Shown one piece after another: positions 41,928 through 48,398 of a stretch of 49,722 bases of DNA. A program made the position numbers and the translations under genes. Where the stretch lies: the NCBI GenBank assembly GCA_944372095.1, contig CALVYG010000009.1, forward strand, positions 1 through 49,722, read 5' to 3'. This stretch comes from an uncultured Clostridia bacterium (GTDB taxonomy: Bacteria > Bacillota > Clostridia > Christensenellales > DTU072). A model generated the notes under the pieces. That model was not told the origin of the DNA, made no database searches, and saw only the letters and a program-made list of their open reading frames with translations. How positions within the stretch are numbered: position 1 is the stretch's first letter; the number at the start of each line of letters is the position of its first letter.

Positions 41928-43439
41928 ATGAAAAAAGCGCGGAAAGTTGTCGGCGCAGTCGCCACTGTTACTGTTTTCGGAGTTTTCACCCGTCTTATCG
42001 GGTTCCTTTTCAAAATTTATCTTTCCCGTTCTCTCGGCGCGGAAGCTCTCGGTCTTTATCAGATTGCTTTATCCGTATTCTTCCTTTTCGCATCGCTTTC
42101 TTCATCGGGGATTCCTATGCTTTTAAGCCGAAAGACAGCCGAAAACAACGCTCTTAACGAAAACCGCTCTTTCTCGCTTTTCACTTCCGCGCTCGTTATA
42201 TGCCTTGTTTCTTCTCTTACTCTCGCTTTTATTCTTATGTTTGCTCAGAAACATATGACGTTCCTCTTTTCGGACGTAGCGGCTCATCCCGTGTTTCTTA
42301 TTATGCTCCCGGCTCTCGTTTCCACTGCCGTTTATTGCGTCGTCAGAGGCTGGCTCTGGGGAGAAAAATTCTTTACCGCTTTCTCGGTCACCGAAACCGT
42401 CGAAGAAGCTCTCAGAATTATTTTCGGCGTCTTTTTCCTCAGCGGTATCATCGGTTCTTTAACAGGCGTTTATGCCATTGCCTGGGCTTTTACTGTAAGC
42501 GATATCATCGTTGCCATTATTCTTTTTGCCATCTTCTTCCTTAAAGGCGGCAGACTTTCTCGTCCTTCTCAGATTAAAGAGATTCTGCTTCCTTCGATTC
42601 CGGTTACCGCAATGCGCGTATGTTCGAGCCTTATAGGAACTTTGATTGCTTTTCTGCTTCCGCTGCGCTTGATTGCCGCGGGTATGACCGGCGCGGAAGC
42701 TACCGCTTCTTACGGCCGTATCGCAGGTATGGCTATGCCTCTTCTTAACGCGCCGAACGCCGTTATAGGCAGCCTTTGTATCGTCCTTATCCCCGAATTA
42801 AGCGCAAGTATGGTCAAAAACGATTTCGATAAGCTCAATAAACAGATTTCTCTCGGCGTTAATTTCTCGTTCCTTATCAGCGGTCTTTTTATCGTTATTT
42901 ATTCCGCTCTCGGAAAAGAAATAACCTCTCTTCTTTACGCCGACGAAATAAGCGGTCTCTATCTTCAAGTCGCTACTTACGCTATGCTTCCGGTTTGCCT
43001 CAGTCAGCTTACTCAAAGCGCACTTAATTCCATCGGAAAAGAATATCACGCTTTCGTAAATTATCTTTGCGGCAATATCGTTATGCTTTCCGTTATTTAT
43101 TTTCTGCCGTCTTTAATTGGCATTTACAGCGTTGCCGCAGCATCTTTTATCTGCACGGCGATTATAAGCGTTCTTAACGTCATTTCTTTGCGGAAAGCCA
43201 CGGGATTCGGTGCGGGATTCTTAAAATACGCTTTGCTTGTCGTCGCCTTCATCATACCGTCCTTTTTGATTACCGAGTGGCTGTGTAAAGTCCTTTATCC
43301 GTTCATACATAATTTTGCCGCTATCCCGGCGGCAATCGTCGGAGCATCCGTTTATTCCGCTTTATGCCTCATTACCAATGTTCTTGACGTAAGAGGTATT
43401 GTTTTCAGCAGATTCAAACTTTCTCGCTCTAAATCCTGA
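41928..43439 (+). CDS. SpoVB/MurJ-type lipid flippase (polysaccharide biosynthesis protein)
   Basis: A 503-residue membrane protein of the MVF/MATE-like (MOP) exporter superfamily with about 14 hydrophobic segments. The N-terminus GAVATVTVFGVFTRLIGFLFKIYLSR and SLGAEALGLYQIAL (cited in part) follow the SpoVB/YkvU/YtgP pattern, and SSGIPMLLSRKTAEN is typical for these flippases. Members flip lipid-linked wall precursors; SpoVB acts in spore cortex synthesis, while related copies serve vegetative peptidoglycan. Which role applies here is undecided, but spmAB in the same window makes a sporulation role reasonable. It is divergent from folT and followed by mnmA with its own promoter. Confidence 0.88.
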   Translation: MKKARKVVGAVATVTVFGVFTRLIGFLFKIYLSRSLGAEALGLYQIALSVFFLFASLSSSGIPMLLSRKTAENNALNENRSFSLFTSALVICLVSSLTLAFILMFAQKHMTFLFSDVAAHPVFLIMLPALVSTAVYCVVRGWLWGEKFFTAFSVTETVEEALRIIFGVFFLSGIIGSLTGVYAIAWAFTVSDIIVAIILFAIFFLKGGRLSRPSQIKEILLPSIPVTAMRVCSSLIGTLIAFLLPLRLIAAGMTGAEATASYGRIAGMAMPLLNAPNAVIGSLCIVLIPELSASMVKNDFDKLNKQISLGVNFSFLISGLFIVIYSALGKEITSLLYADEISGLYLQVATYAMLPVCLSQLTQSALNSIGKEYHAFVNYLCGNIVMLSVIYFLPSLIGIYSVAAASFICTAIISVLNVISLRKATGFGAGFLKYALLVVAFIIPSFLITEWLCKVLYPFIHNFAAIPAAIVGASVYSALCLITNVLDVRGIVFSRFKLSRSKS

Positions 43440-43493
43440 TATCTCTTTTTCGTTTCCTCCCCGTCGTTTACGGCAATTCCTGCCTTTGCCTTG

Positions 43494-43522
43494 TTGATTT
43501 TATCTCTTTTCCGTGGTAAAAT
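43494..43522 (+). promoter_or_regulatory. Promoter of mnmA
   Basis: TTGATT (43494-43499), 17-nt spacer, TAAAAT (43517-43522), then a short leader with CGGAGAA before the ATG. Confidence 0.8.
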
Positions 43523-43551
43523 TGTTTTTATAACATATTTTCGGAGAATTT

Positions 43552-44622
43552 ATGACAAAAACCGTAGTAGTGGGTATGAGCGGAGGCGTTGACAGCAGCG
43601 TTGCCGCGCTTCTTCTTAAACAACAGGGATTTGACGTCATCGGTCTTTTTATGCATAACTGGCAGGAATCCGACGATAACGGATGCTGCACCGCCGAACA
43701 GGATTTCACCGACGTCAGACGCGTTTGTTCTTCAATAGGTATTCCTTACTATTCCGTCGATTTCTCAAAAGACTACTACAACCGCGTCTTTGCTCATTTC
43801 CTTTCCGAATACTCTCTCGGCAGAACACCCAACCCGGACGTTCTTTGTAACAGAGAAATAAAATTCGGCGTATTCCGCGATTACGCCATGAAAATCGGCG
43901 CGGATTTTATCGCTACGGGGCATTACTGTTCGGTTACACGTATTAACGGAAAAATTTATCTTTCCCGTGCCGCAGACGAAAATAAAGACCAGACCTATTT
44001 CCTTAACCAGGTTTCTTCGTCGCAGCTTGAAAACGTGATTTTCCCTCTTGCGGATTTTTCGGGTAAAAACGACGTACGTAAATTTGCGGAAGAACACGGT
44101 CTCGTGACCGCAAGAAAAAAAGATTCCACCGGTGTTTGCTTTATCGGCGAACGCAATTTCAGAAATTTTCTTTCCCAATACATTCCTATGAAGCCGGGAG
44201 AAATACGCACGCTCGACGGAAAAACCGTCGGAACGCATAAAGGCGTATTTTACTACACTGTCGGACAGCATAAAGGTTTCGGTCTCGGCGGAATTGCCGG
44301 CCTTTCCAATTCTTCACCTTGGTATATTATAAAAAAAGACGTAAAGAACAATATCCTTTACGTCAATCAGGGCGAAACCGATGACCTTTATTCTTCTTCT
44401 CTCGTCACCGAAAAATTTAATTTTATTACAGATAAACTTTCAGGCGGAGAGGTCCTTGCAAGAATCAGACACCGCCAGCCTTTGCAGAAAGCTTTTTTCG
44501 AAACCCTTCCCGACGGAAGCGTTAAAGTCGATTTTTACGAAAAACAACGCGCCGTCACTCCGGGACAATATTGCGTTCTTTACAATGAAAAAATCTGTTT
44601 GGGAGGCGGCGTGATTAAATAA
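43552..44622 (+). CDS. mnmA: tRNA-specific 2-thiouridylase
   Basis: ATP-dependent enzyme making 2-thiouridine at wobble U34 of tRNA-Lys, -Glu and -Gln. The PP-loop MSGGVDSS (9-16), the catalytic Cys99 in NPDVLCNREIKFG and the second catalytic Cys196 in GVCFIGER are all present, and YTVGQHKGFG is typical. The 356-residue length is standard. The sulfur donor gene (an iscS-like cysteine desulfurase), often adjacent in Firmicutes, is not in this window. The stop lies 6 nt from the stop of the convergent minE, with no terminator in between, so the two messages may overlap. Confidence 0.97.
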   Translation: MTKTVVVGMSGGVDSSVAALLLKQQGFDVIGLFMHNWQESDDNGCCTAEQDFTDVRRVCSSIGIPYYSVDFSKDYYNRVFAHFLSEYSLGRTPNPDVLCNREIKFGVFRDYAMKIGADFIATGHYCSVTRINGKIYLSRAADENKDQTYFLNQVSSSQLENVIFPLADFSGKNDVRKFAEEHGLVTARKKDSTGVCFIGERNFRNFLSQYIPMKPGEIRTLDGKTVGTHKGVFYYTVGQHKGFGLGGIAGLSNSSPWYIIKKDVKNNILYVNQGETDDLYSSSLVTEKFNFITDKLSGGEVLARIRHRQPLQKAFFETLPDGSVKVDFYEKQRAVTPGQYCVLYNEKICLGGGVIK

Positions 44623-44628
44623 CGCTTT

Positions 44629-44865
44629 TTATAACGCCTTTACCTTTTTTACCGCCGTACAGATTGCACTTATTTTTATATGGTACAAACCTTCTTCGTC
44701 TATTTCTATTTCAGGTTTTAACGATTCTTCCTTTAACTCAAAATAGCTGTTCAGTACTCCTTTTATATCACTTTTAAGCACCTCTAATACTCCGTTAGGT
44801 ATTTTAAGCGAATCGCCGAGAATTACTTTCTGCAACCTGACCAGTTCGTCGGACGAGGTTTTCAT
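44629..44865 (-). CDS. minE: Cell division topological specificity factor MinE
   Basis: A 78-residue partner of MinD that stimulates its ATPase and drives Min oscillation. The anti-MinCD helix region reads DELVRLQKVILGDSLKIP, matching the RLQxVLxxDR pattern with Ser in place of the usual Arg after Asp; the C-terminal dimerisation part follows. The ATG at 44865 overlaps the minD stop (ATGA), and the AGGAGG of minD codons (RRW) acts as its Shine-Dalgarno. A longer reading from 44919 lies inside minD and is rejected. MinE in a Gram-positive indicates an oscillating Min system, not DivIVA tethering alone. Confidence 0.88.
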   Translation of the reverse strand: MKTSSDELVRLQKVILGDSLKIPNGVLEVLKSDIKGVLNSYFELKEESLKPEIEIDEEGLYHIKISAICTAVKKVKAL

Positions 44866-45638
44866 ATGTTCAGCCACCTCCTGAATTTTCCTATAAATCC
44901 TCCGTACTGCGATACGCAATCGTATAGTTTCTTATCGCTTCCGTCAACGTACGACGCCAAAAGCGAATACGAATATCCTATACCCGAACGCTTGTTTTTT
45001 ACGTCCGCTATACCGTAAAGGTTGACAAAATCGTCCTCCGGGAGTATTCCGTAAAGCGGTATCTGCATTACTTTTGCCACTTCGTCGGGCGATAACATCA
45101 TTTTGTCCGCGACATATTCGCCCCTTACCCTGTTTATTACAAGTCCTACTTTCGTTATCCCGTAAGAAGCGAGCACTTTAACCGTTTTATACCCGTCCCG
45201 TACCGCAGGTATATGAGGCGTCGTTACAAGCAATCCTTCTTCCGCTCCCATCGCCGCTCTGTGGAAATTGTCTTCTATCCCGGCAGGGCTGTCTATCAGT
45301 ACGTAATCAAAGCTCTTTTTCAGCTCTTTTATTATGTCCACGAATATATCCGCCGTAACTATGTTTAGCGCTCCCGTCGTTGCGGGAAATAAGCTTAATC
45401 TGTCGTTTATCGGAACCAACGCCTGCATAACCGTGGCTTTTCCCATTGCCACTTCGCCCGCGTCGTATACCACCTTGTCTTCGACGCCTAACACAACATC
45501 TAGGTTGTTAAGACCTATATCACCTTCAACAGCTACGACTTTTTTTCCTTTCGCAGCCAATGACAACGCTAAATTCGCGCTTACCGTCGTTTTCCCTACT
45601 CCGCCTTTTCCGGACGTTATTACTATTACTCTTGACAT
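44862..45638 (-). CDS. minD: Septum-site determining ATPase MinD
   Basis: A 258-residue ParA-type ATPase that binds the membrane in its ATP form and positions the division site. The deviant Walker A is SGKGGVGKTT (Lys11 and Lys16); VLIDSPAGIE is the Walker B region. The C-terminal GGFIGKFRRWLNI is an amphipathic membrane-targeting helix. minC, the division inhibitor, is not adjacent; upstream is a 192-bp gap and then the rplU cluster. A TATAAT ends 7 nt before the ATG and there is no Shine-Dalgarno, so the transcript may be leaderless. Confidence 0.96.
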   Translation of the reverse strand: MSRVIVITSGKGGVGKTTVSANLALSLAAKGKKVVAVEGDIGLNNLDVVLGVEDKVVYDAGEVAMGKATVMQALVPINDRLSLFPATTGALNIVTADIFVDIIKELKKSFDYVLIDSPAGIEDNFHRAAMGAEEGLLVTTPHIPAVRDGYKTVKVLASYGITKVGLVINRVRGEYVADKMMLSPDEVAKVMQIPLYGILPEDDFVNLYGIADVKNKRSGIGYSYSLLASYVDGSDKKLYDCVSQYGGFIGKFRRWLNI

Positions 45639-45645
45639 ATCGTAA

Positions 45646-45651
45646 ATTATA
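45646..45651 (-). promoter_or_regulatory. -10 element of minD-minE
   Basis: TATAAT lies 7 nt before the minD ATG on the minus strand. No good -35 is visible at 16-18 nt (AAATAG at 17 nt). Confidence 0.45.
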
Positions 45652-45700
45652 ACGCCCCGTTTCCGTTGCTATTTGTCCTCTTTTGTCGCAATATAAATTA

Positions 45701-45737
45701 AAAGAACGTAGCTTTTATTTTCTTTACGTTCTTTTTT
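45701..45737. terminator. Inverted repeat with T-rich flanks between NYN gene and minD
   Basis: AAAGAACGTA and TACGTTCTTT form a 10-bp stem with a 14-nt loop. T runs follow on the plus strand and TTTTAATTT on the minus strand, so it could end the minus-strand rplU-to-NYN transcript before the minD promoter. Confidence 0.55.
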
Positions 45738-45756
45738 CATTTTTTTTATACATTAC

Positions 45757-45798
45757 AACAGGTATTCCCGTGAAATAATCCTTACGGGAATACCTGTT
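45757..45798. other. Perfect 15-bp inverted repeat downstream of the NYN gene
   Basis: AACAGGTATTCCCGT and ACGGGAATACCTGTT pair perfectly around a 12-nt loop, 32 nt after the NYN stop. The minus strand lacks a T run directly after it, so it looks more like an mRNA 3' stabilising stem, a protein-binding site or the first half of a double terminator with the neighbouring repeat. Confidence 0.7.
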
Positions 45799-45830
45799 TA
45801 ATCCTTTTTGCTATGTTAGTTTTCGGGATT

Positions 45831-46397
45831 TTATTGCTTTCTGTATCTGTTAAGAATATTTCTGCCTTCGAAAATTCTGTTGACTTCTGCGGCATATGTA
45901 TTCTCTTTGGGCGCTACCGGCTTCGGAGCTTTCTTTTCTCTCTTCTTCGTCGGAGCCGCATATCCTTCTCTCAGATAATTTACGTTTACGGGTATAAACG
46001 CATTGAACGCATCCGAATACGCGCCTTCCTCCACACCGATTTCCACTACGTCTTTTCCAGTAAGTTTCAATTCGGTAAGTATAGGAAGTATATCGCCTTC
46101 TCCCACCGCGAATCCTACGGCGTCTACCGTTGAATTCATGCTGATTTTTGTTCCGTCTATTATCTGACGCGAATCGAGTTTATTTCTTCTGCGGCTCGCA
46201 ACCGGCGTTACCGCGTCATATCCTTTTGCCGCGATAAACTCGTTAAAGTCACGGTTACGTTTCGCTACATAGCTGTAAAATTTAACAAATGCCACTTCGT
46301 ATGCGTCTTCTATCTCGGCAAGAAGTTTCTTGAATCCTTCACAGGAAACTTTCAAACTTGCGAGGTCGATTAACAATGCTATCTTGGGCTTATTCAT
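45831..46397 (-). CDS. NYN domain protein (PIN-like, putative RNase)
   Basis: A 188-residue protein with an NYN/LabA-type PIN-like domain: IALLIDLASLKV at the N-terminus (first metal Asp), DGTKISMNSTVDAVGF in the middle and AVGEGDILPIL (the SGDxDFxPL-type motif). The acidic residues expected to bind metal are present, so RNA cleavage is plausible. A basic, proline-rich tail (TKKREKKAPKPVAPK) follows the domain. The start is the ATG at 46397; the ATG 18 nt upstream lies in front of, and its frame translates, the strong AGGAGG Shine-Dalgarno. It is the last gene of the rplU-prp-rpmA-ogg cluster. Specific target unknown. Confidence 0.8.
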   Translation of the reverse strand: MNKPKIALLIDLASLKVSCEGFKKLLAEIEDAYEVAFVKFYSYVAKRNRDFNEFIAAKGYDAVTPVASRRRNKLDSRQIIDGTKISMNSTVDAVGFAVGEGDILPILTELKLTGKDVVEIGVEEGAYSDAFNAFIPVNVNYLREGYAAPTKKREKKAPKPVAPKENTYAAEVNRIFEGRNILNRYRKQ

Positions 46398-46436
46398 TTT
46401 TGTTCCTCCTAACATAGTTTATGTGTTTTGTTTGTT

Positions 46437-47264
46437 TTATTTGCTTCTGTAATAATAATACAGATATTGCTGTGCATATCCCGCGTTATTTCCGAATGTT
46501 TTTACAAGCTTTTCCGCCATCTTTACGGGACTCTTCTCTTCCGGAAACCCGAGTTCACGGTATATTTTCTTTGACCACGTATCCATCGGAAATAAGTCTG
46601 TTTTTCCGAACGCGAATAACATTATGCAATCCGCTACCTTGTTCCCCACACCCTTGAATCCGGTAAGTATTTTTCTCGCGGTATCCGTATCGGCATTTCT
46701 TATCTTTCCGTAATCGTATCCGACAAGTTTTTCCGCCGTTTCTTTCAGATACTCCGCACGGTATCCCGCGCCTATCGAACGGTAAAATTCCACGTCGGCT
46801 TCCGCCATTCTCTCCGCCGTCGGAAACGCATGATATCCGTCTTTCTCTTCTCCGAGGTAACGGCACATCCTTTCCAATATCCCTTTTATTCTCGGTATAT
46901 TGTTATTTGCCGACACTATAAAAGATATTATCGTTTCAAACGGGTCTTGTCTGAGAATCCGTATCCCTTTCCCGTATCGCAACGCATCGCTAAGCCCTTC
47001 GTATCCGCTCAGTTCCGCTTTTATTTCAGCGTAGTCTCTTCCCAAATCGAAGTATTCGGTAAAATATTCCGCGCTCTCTGTTTTCATTATAACACACGAA
47101 TCCGACTTTTGCAATAGGCAAATTTTATCTTTGCTTATTATTGTATGACAATCCCCCTCGTTTCGGTATCTGAATACCTGTCCGCAATCAAGAATGTCTT
47201 TCGGGTCGAATTCGTCCGTCGTATATATTCTTATTTCGTTTTCTTTTGTCTGTTCGTATCGCAA
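46437..47264 (-). CDS. ogg: 8-oxoguanine DNA glycosylase (OGG1-like, HhH-GPD)
   Basis: Base-excision repair glycosylase/AP lyase of 275 residues. The start DCGQVFRYRNEGD is the OGG1 N-terminal domain signature (CGQxFRW). The helix-hairpin-helix reads LTGFKGVGNKVADC with catalytic Lys209, and the GPD Asp228 lies in FPMDTW. It removes 8-oxoG paired with C in related enzymes. It starts 7 nt after rpmA in the ribosomal protein cluster, so it is probably co-expressed with growth. An AlkA-type specificity is less likely given Lys209. Confidence 0.92.
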   Translation of the reverse strand: MRYEQTKENEIRIYTTDEFDPKDILDCGQVFRYRNEGDCHTIISKDKICLLQKSDSCVIMKTESAEYFTEYFDLGRDYAEIKAELSGYEGLSDALRYGKGIRILRQDPFETIISFIVSANNNIPRIKGILERMCRYLGEEKDGYHAFPTAERMAEADVEFYRSIGAGYRAEYLKETAEKLVGYDYGKIRNADTDTARKILTGFKGVGNKVADCIMLFAFGKTDLFPMDTWSKKIYRELGFPEEKSPVKMAEKLVKTFGNNAGYAQQYLYYYYRSK

Positions 47265-47271
47265 CGCTTTT

Positions 47272-47559
47272 CTACGCCTTTGCGTATACGCTTACCTGTT
47301 TATATCTTTTCAGTCTCGTTCCCGCTTCTTCGAATCTGACTACTCCGTCGATAAGCGCATATAGCGTATCGTCGCTTCCGATACCTACGTTTTTACCGGC
47401 GTGGAATTTCGTTCCTCTCTGTCTTACGAGAATGTTCCCCGCAAGGCACGCCTGTCCGTCGCTCTTCTTCGGTCCGAGTCTTTTAGCTTCGCTGTCACGT
47501 CCGTTCCTGGTGCTTCCCATTCCTTTCTTATGGGCAAACAATTGGATATTCATAAACAT
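47272..47559 (-). CDS. rpmA: 50S ribosomal protein L27, with cleavable N-terminal extension
   Basis: A 95-residue ribosomal protein of the peptidyl-transferase region. The N-terminus MFMNIQLFA precedes [15 protein letters not shown]; the Prp protease cuts after FA in Firmicutes to expose the functional tail, and its gene lies directly upstream. The start overlaps the prp stop: the ATG at 47559 is 10 nt after GGAGG, while a second ATG at 47553 lies 16 nt after it, so the first is preferred. Both yield the cleavage motif. Confidence 0.97.
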   Translation of the reverse strand: MFMNIQLFAHKKGMGSTRNGRDSEAKRLGPKKSDGQACLAGNILVRQRGTKFHAGKNVGIGSDDTLYALIDGVVRFEEAGTRLKRYKQVSVYAKA

Positions 47560-47891
47560 TTCTGCTTTACCTCCGTTTTTACATAGGGTCCGTAACCCTT
47601 TTCAACGTCTTGCACGCCGAGTAACATCGCTCTCATTACTGCCTGCTGTTTTATCCGTTCTTCTTCGTTTCCCGCTTCGGGAACTTCGAATTTCAGATAC
47701 CCCTGCTCTTCGTTTACGACGTACCTCGTTTTCGTGCCGGAAATATCTATTATCGCTTTCAGCGCCGTCTGAACTATCGCGCTCACCGCACTGCACACTA
47801 TGTCTTTTCCGTGCTTTGCGTATCCCGCGTGTCCGCTCACTTCCGCTTCCACAATTTCGTCTTTCCGATATACTACTTTTACCTTAATCAT
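47550..47891 (-). CDS. prp: Ribosomal-processing cysteine protease Prp
   Basis: A 113-residue cysteine protease (YsxB type) that removes the N-terminal extension of L27. The catalytic pair is visible as His21 (SGHAGYA) and Cys33 (DIVCSAVSA). It sits between rplU and rpmA, the conserved order in Firmicutes, and overlaps the start of its substrate gene by 10 bp, which should keep enzyme and substrate in step. The gap to rplU is 21 bp. Confidence 0.95.
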   Translation of the reverse strand: MIKVKVVYRKDEIVEAEVSGHAGYAKHGKDIVCSAVSAIVQTALKAIIDISGTKTRYVVNEEQGYLKFEVPEAGNEEERIKQQAVMRAMLLGVQDVEKGYGPYVKTEVKQKCL

Positions 47892-47912
47892 CTTCCGACT
47901 TTTCAGCCGTTT

Positions 47913-48218
47913 TTAACCGACTATCTTCGTAATCTTTACTTCCGAATACGGTTGACGGTGTCCCTGACGTTTACGCTCGTTCTTCTTCGCTTTGTACTTG
48001 AAGATATTGATTTTCGGTCCTTTGCCGTTTTTAACGACAACCGCTTCCGCGTATGCGTCTTTCGCGTCTTTTCCGACTATGACGTTTCCGTCTTTGTTCA
48101 GCATTACTACGTCGAATTTTACGCTTTCGCCGGCTTCGTTCTGCAATAACTCTACTTTTATTACGGAATTCTCTTCGACTTTATACTGTTTTCCGCCTGA
48201 AACTATAATTGCGTACAT
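47913..48218 (-). CDS. rplU: 50S ribosomal protein L21
   Basis: A 101-residue large-subunit protein. MYAIIVSGGKQYKVEE at the start and the rRNA-binding tail KKNERKRQGHRQPYSEVKI (cited in part as RQGHRQPY) are diagnostic. First gene of the rplU-prp-rpmA-ogg-NYN cluster. GGAGG lies upstream with a U-rich spacer, and the 70-nt leader is conserved enough in design to be a candidate autoregulatory site. Confidence 0.97.
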   Translation of the reverse strand: MYAIIVSGGKQYKVEENSVIKVELLQNEAGESVKFDVVMLNKDGNVIVGKDAKDAYAEAVVVKNGKGPKINIFKYKAKKNERKRQGHRQPYSEVKITKIVG

Positions 48219-48300
48219 AAAAAACTAACCTCCTTTTGAAGACTCGCTAATTCGGGTGGCAAATCGCTCTTATCTACCCTTTTTATGCGGTTATATTATA
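48219..48300 (-). promoter_or_regulatory. rplU leader with -10 element; candidate L21 leader
   Basis: TATAAT lies at 48295-48300 (no good -35). The roughly 70-nt leader contains GGGTAG...CCACCC and short inverted pieces (GAGCGA, GCGAGTC) before AAAGGAGG and a T-rich spacer. Ribosomal protein L21 leaders are known in Firmicutes, but I cannot confirm that this one matches. Confidence 0.35.
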
Positions 48301-48363
48301 ATCTATCACATATTCTGCCGTTTAGCAAGCAAAAAAATGCTTTTTTTTATATTTTTTGACATT

Positions 48364-48398
48364 CACGTTTTTCCGTTTGCGACACGTTTTTCCGTTTG
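48364..48398. repeat. 16-bp direct repeat next to the trkH stop codon
   Basis: CACGTTTTTCCGTTTG occurs at 48364-48379 and again at 48383-48398, immediately after the trkH coding region on the minus strand. Probably a slippage product; no function is apparent. Confidence 0.8.

Noticed and set aside
46398..46415. Longer start for the NYN protein (MLGGTK)
   Set aside because: These codons are the Shine-Dalgarno AGGAGG and its surroundings; the ATG at 46397 is correctly spaced behind it.
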